A stretch of DNA of 64,000 bases. Source: an uncultured Psychrobacter sp. Its GTDB lineage: Bacteria; Pseudomonadota; Gammaproteobacteria; Pseudomonadales; Moraxellaceae. The stretch's first letter is position 1; each line of letters opens with the position of its first letter. The notes under the pieces were generated by a model. That model was given only the letters and a program-made list of their open reading frames with translations. It made no database searches and had not been told where the DNA came from. Where the stretch lies: contig CANLDW010000003.1 of NCBI GenBank assembly GCA_947489525.1, positions 248,001 through 312,000 on the forward strand, given 5' to 3'. A program made the translations under genes and the position numbers. Shown here piece by piece: positions 55,801 to 63,850 of this stretch.

Positions 55801-56651
55801 ACGGGAGTCGTCCTTGGAAGCACCCTTTAAACGACAAACTTGATGCGCGCTTAACGTACCAAGAGGAGGTGATTGACCAAGGTGAAGGTAACTTTGATTT
55901 ATCAACCCAAACGCTACAAGCGACAATTGCGCGTAATATTCGCAAAGAGAGCGGTTGGAATCGCAGCTATTCGATGCGTTACCGTTTAGATAAACTTGAT
56001 ACAGATCGTGATGATTTCGATTTAGAGGATTTACCAGTCGATTTTACTTCAGGTAATCCAAAACAAAGAGCGCTGCTCTTTGGTTACGGCCTCAACAAAA
56101 CGACGGTAGATAGCGCTATTAACCCAACACGCGGTATACGTCAGTATTACAGCGCCGAGGCAGGTTTTGAGAGTGCTTTTAGCGATACTGATTTGGCTAT
56201 CTTGCGTGCAGGGGTCAGCGGTATATACAGCTTTGGTGAAGATGAGAAGCATCAAGTCCTTGGTAGCTTAAATGGAGGCTATATCTGGGCAGATAATTTC
56301 TACGATGTACCATACAAGCTACGTTTTTTTGCAGGCGGGGATCAAAGCATTCGCGGTTATGACTATGAGAGCTTATCACCTATAGAAAACGGCTATCTCA
56401 CAGGGGGTCAGGTGCTAGCTGTGGGTAGTGCAGAGTATAACTACGAATTTAGGCCGGGTTTTCGCGGCGCTGTCTTTAGCGATGTCGGTAATGCCTATGA
56501 TAAAAACTTCGATACCGAGACCAAAGTTGGCGTCGGAGTTGGTATTCGCTGGGCTTCGCCTGTGGGCGTCGTTCGTGTTGATGTCGCAGCTGGGGTAACA
56601 GAAACGAGTGTGCCTATTAAGCTGCATTTCTTTATTGGCTCACCCTTATAA
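52887..56651 (+). CDS. tamA: Outer membrane translocation and assembly protein TamA with large acidic inserts
   Basis: TamA is a BamA-family barrel that works with TamB in envelope assembly or lipid transport. At 1254 residues it is about twice the E. coli length (577). After an unusually long 37-residue polar leader, the signal peptide 'MHFTRSALFSAIASSLVG' ends 'VPVHAAETTE'. Residues about 130-220 are strongly acidic ('DDTDDIDEDNIDEDNNEE'), and up to about 420 the sequence stays low in complexity. POTRA domains start near 450 ('PRIETTVYLQQRG'). A second low-complexity insert (about 710-820) splits the POTRA part. The barrel has the Omp85 motif 'QSIRGYDYESL'. tamB follows after 56 bases. Confidence 0.88.
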   Translation: MNDQSSPLTHSASIRSQSTDHVVGVSAQDDGTVVVTRMHFTRSALFSAIASSLVGFGVVPVHAAETTEQDAADMSQAQIRAQAAEVGIFIPPDVDEDTEIEAAFDAIRLRQAVEEGEVDPTVLEAYYERNISDDTDDIDEDNIDEDNNEERLDGEVADESQIDGENDYFNSNTFADSDLNDSGFAEPYDFENNNDSDDSYTDSDIDIESNNDELMRQATLIQGQGYQMMTPEQIERALADTDILNEDRDFRTDPYQDNSTELSQDSNTWPNLSTNDDAFDAPIATLDGNRPPLGLDVTLDAANLPAPTNTTTLGRDTISTQSDTDDVMSRPISVSDAVSSTNNASLPNDPVETLAAQDANTVTGADDTISETIAQARAGEIPDTLYITDQDSEAQTVAIDPDDYLPEYQTETQAVAQSLEQVNKPKTSARNTSNIFKRIYNRLFNGGVEALPRIETTVYLQQRGNNAQPVLVEADEDIQPINNIKAALDDNTVQSVVDFTAALPRLRQIAQDAAKAVGYYEVNMRLRQPTSDTIDVIIEDLGEPVRVDNRVVDVRGEGIEQEEFQVLTETLPPKEGDIFNHRVYKNSKAALESLSSTYGYFDANWLDKSVDIILPDNTADMSLIYDTAERYEFDDVVFFTYDKATNTLTRDPEALPVELSLLRQLYDFEAGDPFYRPAITKFTNDLSATRYFNTVNVESILPPTDRSSTLTFDNDPTATNGDNIDEDVSLGASGNVESKDDSNVTGIVNTDTDSLATTNATQPTANAIINSTPTATTTASSEPSPSLSATDNQVDDNEVSTADNRAAADSSTTTVNAEDVAPLQFEVDEETQEKLQAIKDKAERLVRLPDNRVLDEKDEEAENFLGKISDSISDIAEKIFPEEESLLDDEDFVPPTLEGRISPEEVLESKQVPLYVFVYADKPRDAQVGLGYGTDTGVRATGRIDNNLINRQGYQAGLETEISRINKNVTVYGSRPWKHPLNDKLDARLTYQEEVIDQGEGNFDLSTQTLQATIARNIRKESGWNRSYSMRYRLDKLDTDRDDFDLEDLPVDFTSGNPKQRALLFGYGLNKTTVDSAINPTRGIRQYYSAEAGFESAFSDTDLAILRAGVSGIYSFGEDEKHQVLGSLNGGYIWADNFYDVPYKLRFFAGGDQSIRGYDYESLSPIENGYLTGGQVLAVGSAEYNYEFRPGFRGAVFSDVGNAYDKNFDTETKVGVGVGIRWASPVGVVRVDVAAGVTETSVPIKLHFFIGSPL

Positions 56652-56707
56652 GCTGATTTTCTATCTCGCCGTTCGTTGGCAATCTTTTTTTAACGTAGTT
56701 GAGTGCG

Positions 56708-59700
56708 ATGCTGACCGAAAATAATCCGTCTAACCCATCACCAGATGAAGATCCAGCGCAAAGAGATGCTCGAGCGCTACGCCGCTGGTATCCCTTATCG
56801 TTTTTACTCAAATTAATGGTACTGCTTCTTATTGTACTGTTAATTATGTTTGCAGTATTCTTTTACATGGCAGGTACTGACTCAGGGACAAAGTTTATTC
56901 TAGAAAAAGTTAGTGCCGAGACGGGTATCGAGTTTAGTTACGGTAGTGGTAATCTGCGCGATGGCTTGATGGTCACTGATATTGAAATAGATGCCACCGA
57001 TGAGCTTGAGGTCATCGTAGATAAAGCCTACGTCAAGATAGGCTGGCGCGCTGTATTTGCTAAAGAAGTACACTTGCGTGATGCTGATATTCAACGCATT
57101 GAGATCATTAACAAAAAGCCGCCAACGGATGAACCTTATGATTATCGTACTATTGAGCTACCTGTCAATCTACGCTTCGATCAAGCAAAGATAAAGACGA
57201 TCATCTACCAACAAGTCACCAAAGATCCTATTGTGGTGCATGATATTAGTGCGCGAGACTTAACGTGGGTGGGTACTGAGGTGAGTGTAGGTCGCGGCGA
57301 TCTACGTTACGCCGACATCGTGAACGTCAGTGCCTTGCAAGGCGAGATTGACCTGCAAGGCAATTACCCTCTAGATCTAAGCGCTATAGTTGAGGTCAGT
57401 GCTCTTGAAAAAGCCTATATTGATCCTTTAAATATAAAAGCAGAAGGTAGCCTAAAGCGTACAGTGGGTACGGTACGTAGCCGCTACAATGATAGCGATG
57501 TGCGCGGTAGCTTTACTGTACAAGGATTGGATGAGGGTTCGCCGTTTCAGGCCAAACTACAATGGGACGATGTGCTTATTCCTTATGTTGAGGATCAAAA
57601 TATCCGTCTACAAAGCGGCATGGCGACCGCACAAGGCGTCATATCGGACATACGCTTGCGTATCAACACCGACCTTAGTGCCAAAGATATTCCATCAGGT
57701 CATTACCAAGGGCGCGGCGTCATAGCGAATAGTCAGCTGCGTATAGACCGTTTAGAGGCGAACGTTCCTGCTGGGCGTTTACTCCTACAAGGCATACTGG
57801 ATTGGCAAGAGAGTTTTGAGACGACTTTACGTGCAAGTGGCACTAACTTCGATATTCGCCGCGCTATTCCCGCTCAATATGCTGATTTTAGAGCCTACGC
57901 ACCAAAGACGCTTAATGGTCGCCTATCCTTTAGATACCAACAGCAAAATTTGTCTAACAATGTACAGATTGATGCTGATCTTCGTCAGCGTGATGGCGAG
58001 CACGTTAATGCAAATATTGTGCGCGGCAAAAAGCCTGCTAAGTCCAATGAAGAAGCGCCTTGGTATATCAAGGCAACGTGGCAGAATCTAACGCGCCGCG
58101 ATGTTCCTAACATAGGTAATGTCGATAGTCCTAATGGCCAAGCCAGCGTCATTGTGCGCGGCTCAAGCTTCTCCGTTGATGCAAATGCAATGATCAATGA
58201 GCTTAACGCTGCGCCAAAGGGTGACTATGACGTACAAATGCGCAAGAACGATAATGTCATCGATATCAATCGTCTCAATTACGAAGGGATTGTTGGGGAT
58301 TTATCAGGTACCGGTCAGATTAGACTGGCAACAGATGCGCGTCCTTTAACTTGGCAAGTTGATGCCAGTACCAACGGCTTACTTCCAAAAGAGTATCAAG
58401 AAGACCTGCCGCTTGAGCGCCTAGTAGGGCGTGTCAGCGCGCGCGGTCGTCTCATTGACATTACCAAAAACGGAGTTGCTGGTCAGCGCCATATTATTCG
58501 TTTGAGCAATACGGACTTGCAAGCGACATTAGATGAATCACAAAACCGCCGCCGTATCGGTATCATGGGTAGCGGCGCTGCTAGCGTTGATTTAATTGAT
58601 GGTGAGCTGTCTGTGTTTGATGCACGCTTCAATGGTCGGGTAGACACTGCTGATGTACCACAAGGTCGCTTGTCTCTCAACGTAGCTGGCACACCCAACA
58701 TGATCAGCATTCGTAATATTAACTATGAAGGTGAAGCTGGTGCACTCAATGCCAGCGGCGCTATCGATTTACGTCAAGGTGTTGGCTGGACGGTTGATGG
58801 TCGTTTTGATAACTTTAATTTAGGCTACTTTTTACCAAACAATCCAGCGATTCTAACAGGTGATCTGGTCACAAGTGGTCAATGGCAAAACGCGACTGGC
58901 AATCAAGCTAATAACTCAGCGGGTACATTACAGCGTTTCGCGATCAACTTCGATGGGGTATTGGACGCTGAGCAGTTGCCACCAGGCCGACTCACTATTG
59001 ATGCAAGCGGGGACGCGCAGCGTATCAATATCAGGCGCTTTCGTCACGTAGGGGCTGCAGGTAGTATCAGTGCCACAGGCTCCGTTGATATGCGTCAAGG
59101 TGTCGCTTGGAATATTAACGCGACAATGAACCGTTTTAATATTGGTTACTTTTTCAAAGACATACCCAGCACTATTACGGGTGTCATCGCCACTGATGGA
59201 CGCTGGAGTGATACTGAGCAGATTATAAATATCAAACGTATGGATCTAAGTGGTCGCCTCAAAGGTCAACCCTTGAGTGCTAACGGTAGCCTAAGCGCTT
59301 CACTCAATCTACCCCAAGATTTAGCAAGTTATTTTGAGCGTCTCAAACAGCAAAATGCAGAGGCACAGTATCAGCAAATCAATGCGTTGATTGAGAGTTT
59401 AAACGCCAATAATCTAGTCTTGCGCTGGGGTGATAATTATCTAACAGCGAATGGCACTGCCAAACAGTTACAAGTCAAAGTCAATATAACCAGCCTTGAT
59501 CAGCTCGCAGCTGAGCTTGGCGGTAAGCTTGCCGGCGGGCTTACACTGTCACAACCTGCTGGACAGGCGCTACCGACCATCTATATTGACTTGGTAGGTT
59601 CGCGTCTCTCTCTGCCAGGTTTTGTGCTACGTGAAGGTCAGATCCGTGGCAAGATTGTCAATCTAGCCAACAGTCCCAGTCAGCTCGTTATCACTGCTAA

Positions 59701-61702
59701 AGATCTAAATGCAGGCGGTCAGACATTCAGAAGCCTTGATGCTTCCTTTACGGGTACAGAGCAGGTACACGTGCTCAACCTCAAAGCGGCAAATGCGCAG
59801 ATCGATATTGCGGCGCGTCTAAAAGGCGGCTTTAATCGCGAGCTTATGCGCTGGGCTGGTGCAGTGGGTAAAGGACGTATAAAGTCTCAGTACGCGACCT
59901 TAAATCAAGTACAACCAGCGCAGCTGATCCTAGATCTGCCGCAAAACCAAAACGGTAGCCCGCGTGATCTAAAAGTACAGCTGGCTGCACACTGCTGGCA
60001 AGCCGCTGACCAAAGCGGTAAGCTTTGTTTGCGCAAAAACTTAGTTGCCTCTGCTGCGGGTGGTCAGGTAGATCTAGCCCTACAAAAACTTGATACCTCG
60101 CTGTTTTCTGCTTTTTTACCGAATGATATTGATTGGCAAGCCAAAATAAATGGTAAAGCGGTTATTGGTTGGCAGCGGGGCAGCTCACCCACGATTAACA
60201 CCACGTTGTACTCAGACAATGGCAAAATCGGTCTGATTCAAGATGGTGGTGTCCCCGCGAGTGTGACATACAAGCGCATCTCCTTAATAGCTTTGTCTGT
60301 ATCCGAAGGCGTAAAACTGCGAGTGGATATCGATACGGGTCGTGATGCGCGCGGTTATGCTGAGGTCATTGTTGACCCCTATAGTACACCAAAGCCGATT
60401 TCGGGTGCCCTGGTACTCAATAAGCTTAATTTAGCCGTTTTCAAGCCGTTCTTTCCCGGTATGCGCGCGCTTGAAGGTAACATAACTATGGCTGGTGGTT
60501 TGGGCGGCACGCTTGAAAAGCCGCAATTTTATGGTGATATTAAGCTTGAAAAAGGGCGGGTGGCGATGCTTGATCTGCCTGTAAATCTGCGTCAAATTAA
60601 TGCAACCGCCAAAATTCGAGGTACTACAGCGACGATTGATGGTAGGTTTAACAGTGGTAGTGGTGAAGGCACGCTTACAGGAACTATCGACTGGCAACAG
60701 CAGCTACAGGCCAAGCTCAGTATTGTAGGGAATCGTTTAGTCATCACTCAGCCGCCGTTATTAGTCGCTGAGATCAACCCCGACATCGATATTATCGTGC
60801 GTCCAGAGGATCGTTATGTCAGTATCACAGGAGCGGTCAGCGTACCCTCAGCAACCATTCGTCCTCCTGAAGCAAGCGAAGATGTGATTACCCAAACTGA
60901 GGATGCTGTTGTGATCGATAGACGTCTCATCGGTAATATTGATGAAGTACTTGCTGTATCCCGTCCTTGGTCTATCAATGCTGATATTGGTGTTGATTTA
61001 GGTGACGATATCAACTTCCGTGGTTTTGGCGCAGTCATACCTCTTGCAGGTGCGATTAATATTACTCAAAATGGCACGGGCGTTATGCGTGCCAAAGGCG
61101 TGGTACAAGTGGCACGCCGAACGAGTATTGATGCCTTTGGACAAAACCTTGAGCTCAATTATGGACAAATACGTTTTAACGGCGATGTGACTGCGCCTGA
61201 TCTAAGTATCGAGGCAGTTAAAACGATCGATAACCAAATAATAGGTTTGCGAGTCAAAGGCAGTGTTGAGAATCCTAATATCACTGTTTTCAACAATGCC
61301 GGTTTGACGCAGCAGCAAGCTATGAACGCACTTGTCACAGGTCGTATCAATGATGGTGGTCCCTCGCAGATCAGTGAACAAGGCTTTAAATCGCAGGTTA
61401 CCAATAACTTAGCGGCAGCAGGTTTTAATGCAGGCTTGAGCGGCACGCGCGGTCTGACCAATCAGATCGGTCAAGCTTTTGGTTTGCAGAGTCTCGTTGT
61501 TGATGCTTCTGGTAGTAGCGAGGATACCAATGTTAATGTCACAGGTTACGTGACGCCTGATCTATACATTCGCTACGGTGTCGGTGTATTCAACGCACAA
61601 AATAGCTTATCAGCACGTTATCAGTTGACGCGGCGCGTCTATGTTGAGGCAACGTCAGCCATTGAGAATGCAGTTGATATTGTCTATAGCTGGCAGTTCT
61701 GA
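56708..61702 (+). CDS. tamB: Translocation and assembly module protein TamB
   Basis: TamB is an AsmA/VPS13-like periplasm-spanning protein anchored in the inner membrane by an N-terminal helix, here 'LMVLLLIVLLIMFAVFFYMAG' (about residues 39-58). The rest is a very long beta-rich region of repeated short strands, and the C-terminal DUF490 domain contains 'QARRTSIDAFG'-type elements, 'ARRTSIDAFGQNLELNYGQI' and the end 'YVEATSAIENAVDIVYSWQF'. Its 1664 residues exceed the 1259 of E. coli. Two near-repeated stretches around 670 and 790 ('GQWQNATGN', 'NFDGVLDAEQLPPGRL' and 'VDTADVPQGRLSLN') suggest internal duplication. ATG 56708 is preferred over the ORF-track TTG. It is translated with tamA. Confidence 0.9.
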   Translation: MLTENNPSNPSPDEDPAQRDARALRRWYPLSFLLKLMVLLLIVLLIMFAVFFYMAGTDSGTKFILEKVSAETGIEFSYGSGNLRDGLMVTDIEIDATDELEVIVDKAYVKIGWRAVFAKEVHLRDADIQRIEIINKKPPTDEPYDYRTIELPVNLRFDQAKIKTIIYQQVTKDPIVVHDISARDLTWVGTEVSVGRGDLRYADIVNVSALQGEIDLQGNYPLDLSAIVEVSALEKAYIDPLNIKAEGSLKRTVGTVRSRYNDSDVRGSFTVQGLDEGSPFQAKLQWDDVLIPYVEDQNIRLQSGMATAQGVISDIRLRINTDLSAKDIPSGHYQGRGVIANSQLRIDRLEANVPAGRLLLQGILDWQESFETTLRASGTNFDIRRAIPAQYADFRAYAPKTLNGRLSFRYQQQNLSNNVQIDADLRQRDGEHVNANIVRGKKPAKSNEEAPWYIKATWQNLTRRDVPNIGNVDSPNGQASVIVRGSSFSVDANAMINELNAAPKGDYDVQMRKNDNVIDINRLNYEGIVGDLSGTGQIRLATDARPLTWQVDASTNGLLPKEYQEDLPLERLVGRVSARGRLIDITKNGVAGQRHIIRLSNTDLQATLDESQNRRRIGIMGSGAASVDLIDGELSVFDARFNGRVDTADVPQGRLSLNVAGTPNMISIRNINYEGEAGALNASGAIDLRQGVGWTVDGRFDNFNLGYFLPNNPAILTGDLVTSGQWQNATGNQANNSAGTLQRFAINFDGVLDAEQLPPGRLTIDASGDAQRINIRRFRHVGAAGSISATGSVDMRQGVAWNINATMNRFNIGYFFKDIPSTITGVIATDGRWSDTEQIINIKRMDLSGRLKGQPLSANGSLSASLNLPQDLASYFERLKQQNAEAQYQQINALIESLNANNLVLRWGDNYLTANGTAKQLQVKVNITSLDQLAAELGGKLAGGLTLSQPAGQALPTIYIDLVGSRLSLPGFVLREGQIRGKIVNLANSPSQLVITAKDLNAGGQTFRSLDASFTGTEQVHVLNLKAANAQIDIAARLKGGFNRELMRWAGAVGKGRIKSQYATLNQVQPAQLILDLPQNQNGSPRDLKVQLAAHCWQAADQSGKLCLRKNLVASAAGGQVDLALQKLDTSLFSAFLPNDIDWQAKINGKAVIGWQRGSSPTINTTLYSDNGKIGLIQDGGVPASVTYKRISLIALSVSEGVKLRVDIDTGRDARGYAEVIVDPYSTPKPISGALVLNKLNLAVFKPFFPGMRALEGNITMAGGLGGTLEKPQFYGDIKLEKGRVAMLDLPVNLRQINATAKIRGTTATIDGRFNSGSGEGTLTGTIDWQQQLQAKLSIVGNRLVITQPPLLVAEINPDIDIIVRPEDRYVSITGAVSVPSATIRPPEASEDVITQTEDAVVIDRRLIGNIDEVLAVSRPWSINADIGVDLGDDINFRGFGAVIPLAGAINITQNGTGVMRAKGVVQVARRTSIDAFGQNLELNYGQIRFNGDVTAPDLSIEAVKTIDNQIIGLRVKGSVENPNITVFNNAGLTQQQAMNALVTGRINDGGPSQISEQGFKSQVTNNLAAAGFNAGLSGTRGLTNQIGQAFGLQSLVVDASGSSEDTNVNVTGYVTPDLYIRYGVGVFNAQNSLSARYQLTRRVYVEATSAIENAVDIVYSWQF

Positions 61703-61705
61703 ACC

Positions 61706-61741
61706 AAAAAACGCCTTATTCGTTTGATAAGGCGTTTTTTT
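61706..61741. terminator. Bidirectional terminator between tamB and hemP
   Basis: AAAAACGCCTTAT-n5-ATAAGGCGTTTTTTT is a perfect stem right after the tamB stop; the A run on the left lets it serve hemP on the minus strand too. Confidence 0.92.
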
Positions 61742-61818
61742 AGTCTGGTATGAGCTTTTATTTACAACTCGTGCTGTAGAGCGTAGAACTCGATTTGTAT
61801 TAAAGCCGTATTAGCGCG

Positions 61819-61983
61819 TTACTTGGTTAATATCAAACGGTTATTGCGAGTTAAACGCAAGCGATACTCTTCGCCTTCGTGCTCAATACGTACCTCTTTT
61901 GTTAGAGCAAATAGATGCTGTGATTGGAGGGTGGGAAGACGATTATCATGACAGTTTAGATAGCGAGAGATAACCATGTTCAT
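61819..61983 (-). CDS. hemP: Hemin uptake protein HemP (54 aa)
   Basis: This gene is below the ORF-track cutoff. It encodes 54 residues ending in the HemP signature 'EGEEYRLRLTRNNRLILTK'. HemP/HmuP proteins are small cytoplasmic factors linked to heme acquisition; in some bacteria they activate the heme receptor gene together with Fur. The gene stands alone here with no heme transport genes beside it, but a near-consensus Fur box lies upstream, which supports the call. The first ATG (61983) and one two codons later are both possible starts. Confidence 0.88.
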   Translation of the reverse strand: MNMVISRYLNCHDNRLPTLQSQHLFALTKEVRIEHEGEEYRLRLTRNNRLILTK

Positions 61984-62097
61984 AATAAATCCTTTTGATA
62001 AGTGGCTGGGGTAGTATCACGGCTAACGATAAATAATGCCTAGCAAGACAAAAAGTAAAAAAATCTATGCAGGGCATACAATAATAAACTAATTAAC

Positions 62098-62116
62098 GAT
62101 AATGATTATCATTTAT
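62098..62116 (-). promoter_or_regulatory. Fur box upstream of hemP
   Basis: GATAATGATTATCATTTAT matches the classic Fur consensus GATAATGATAATCATTATC in 15 of 19 positions by my count, including the full GATAATGAT half and ATCATT. It is 115 bases upstream of the hemP start. Binding there would shut hemP off when iron is plentiful. Confidence 0.8.
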
Positions 62117-62220
62117 ATTGTCAGTTTTTACAAGGCTGTTGATATCATAAATAACTAAGATTGAGTAACTTTATGTAACTCATCTCTATTTGTAGTGCCC
62201 ATGTGATTTTAAATACATAG

Positions 62221-62265
62221 TTTAATAGCTAAAGGTTTAATAGCTAAAGGTTTAATAGCTAAGGC
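62221..62265. repeat. 15-base tandem repeat, three copies
   Basis: TTTAATAGCTAAAGG occurs twice perfectly and a third time ending AAGGC, directly in tandem, upstream of the Nudix-ThiE gene. Confidence 0.9.
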
Positions 62266-62338
62266 AAAGCAGCTAATTTAATAGGCAGCTAATATTGAAA
62301 TTAAGAATACATAAGATAGAAGAGGATCATTTACCGGT

Positions 62339-63499
62339 ATGTCAGACAGTACAGCGAGCCAACTGATGAATAAGAGCGAGAGCACAACCCTTCATGTAGC
62401 AATCGCTGTCATATATTATCAAACCCAATACTTGCTTGGGTTTAGGCATAGCACTCAGCACCAAGGGAATCGGTATGAATTTATCGGCGGCAAGATTGAA
62501 TCTCATGAGGACGCTCTGGCAGCGCTTGTCCGCGAAGTGCATGAAGAGACAGGTATAGATATCACAGACAATACGCTCATTAAACTTGGTCGATTACTTC
62601 ATGACTACGGTGACAAAAAGGTATGTTTACACGTTTATAGCGCAGCTCTCAACAAGGCACAATACCAGCAGCATGCGACGACTACGCAAGGGCTCGAAGG
62701 GCAAGCGCTTTGCTGGGTCAATAAAGATAAACTAATCGCCAATCACTACCCACTGCCTGCAGCTAACCAAACGATTCTGCAATGGTTACAACTACCAGAG
62801 CATTTGGTAATTACGTATCCTGTCCAGACGCATCTCATCGATATGACTAGCGATGTCGATAAGACTAGCGATATCATTGAACCTGAGCATAGTTTAGATC
62901 CCAAAACTTGGCTTAGCTATCATCAGAAGCAGATAAAGGCAGGAGCATGGACTTATATACGTCCAAAGATGAGGGATGCATCAAAAGAGAAGGGGGTTGA
63001 TAATATTTATTCTGATTTTAGCCTAAGCAGGCAATTAATGAGGCTACGTCCTGATATTAAGAGTGTCGTAAACATTACGACCTACAATGAACTACAGCAA
63101 CAGGATAAACGCCGAATCACTGCGGTACAATTATCGCACCAGCAGCTTATGCAAAGTGCCGATAGCGCTACTCAGGATCAGTACGCCAAACTGCCTCAAG
63201 ACAAACCCCTTATTATCAGCTGTCATGATAAAGATAGTATTGCAGCAGCAAATACACTGGCGACGCAGCGCGTTGAGCACGCTCTGCCAGCGGTTATCGC
63301 AATATTTATATCACCTATACTTGCGACCAAAACTCATCCGGACGCTCAGCCGTTAGGATGGACAAATTTTGCAGATTTAGCCCAGCACGCTAATATGCCA
63401 GTAGTCGGCTTAGGCGGGTTGTCTCCTATTTTTAATCATACAGCTAATACGCATGGAGCGGCAGTTATCGCCGGGATAAGAGGCTTTGTATCACCTTGA
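62339..63499 (+). CDS. Fusion of Nudix (MutT-like) hydrolase and thiamine-phosphate-synthase-like domain
   Basis: The N-terminal half (about residues 15-150) is a Nudix hydrolase with a complete box, 'GGKIESHEDALAALVREVHEETGI' in short form GGKIE...REVHEETGI; it resembles MutT, which removes oxidised dGTP. The C-terminal half (about 190-386) resembles ThiE: 'IISCHDKDSIAAANTL', 'PILATKTHPDAQPLGWTNF' and 'MPVVGLGGLSP'. This fusion is known in other gammaproteobacteria. The ThiE half has lost the glycine-rich 'GVHLGQ' pattern (here 'TAVQLSHQQL'), so true thiamine synthesis is doubtful. The start has AGAGGA about 12 bases upstream, slightly far. It stands alone. Confidence 0.85.
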   Translation: MSDSTASQLMNKSESTTLHVAIAVIYYQTQYLLGFRHSTQHQGNRYEFIGGKIESHEDALAALVREVHEETGIDITDNTLIKLGRLLHDYGDKKVCLHVYSAALNKAQYQQHATTTQGLEGQALCWVNKDKLIANHYPLPAANQTILQWLQLPEHLVITYPVQTHLIDMTSDVDKTSDIIEPEHSLDPKTWLSYHQKQIKAGAWTYIRPKMRDASKEKGVDNIYSDFSLSRQLMRLRPDIKSVVNITTYNELQQQDKRRITAVQLSHQQLMQSADSATQDQYAKLPQDKPLIISCHDKDSIAAANTLATQRVEHALPAVIAIFISPILATKTHPDAQPLGWTNFADLAQHANMPVVGLGGLSPIFNHTANTHGAAVIAGIRGFVSP

Positions 63500-63850
63500 T
63501 AGCGCCGTAAATTTCACGCCTTTGATGAGTAGTTTTTTGTCATCCTCTTTTGCAGTTAACCACGCACGGCACAGTTGTTTTATCACTTCGTAACTATATA
63601 TTCATAATCTCATATAAATATAGAAATGCTTACAAACCGTTGCTTTTTCATACACTGCTACACTGTTTTAAGAGATTTATTAACTCTAGTATATAGTGTC
63701 GTATGAGAGAGCAGCAGGCACTAAACGACCAAAAAATTTTAGCTACGTCAGTTTAATGACAGACTATTTATAAAGACTTACCACCATACAGTAATTTGCT
63801 AATTTTATATTAAGACAACCTCATTTAAGACAATTATATACGGTAATACT
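63500..63850. other. Intergenic region without visible features
   Basis: About 350 AT-rich bases between the Nudix-ThiE gene and the last partial gene. I see no gene, terminator with a T run, repeat or convincing operator. Confidence 0.5.

Larger units (their letters stand above)
61984..62338. promoter_or_regulatory. Divergent control region of hemP and the Nudix-ThiE gene
   Basis: About 355 very AT-rich bases hold a Fur box at 62098-62116, a 15-base tandem repeat at 62221-62265 and no gene. Promoters of both flanking genes should lie here; AT richness makes individual -10 boxes ambiguous. Confidence 0.5.
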
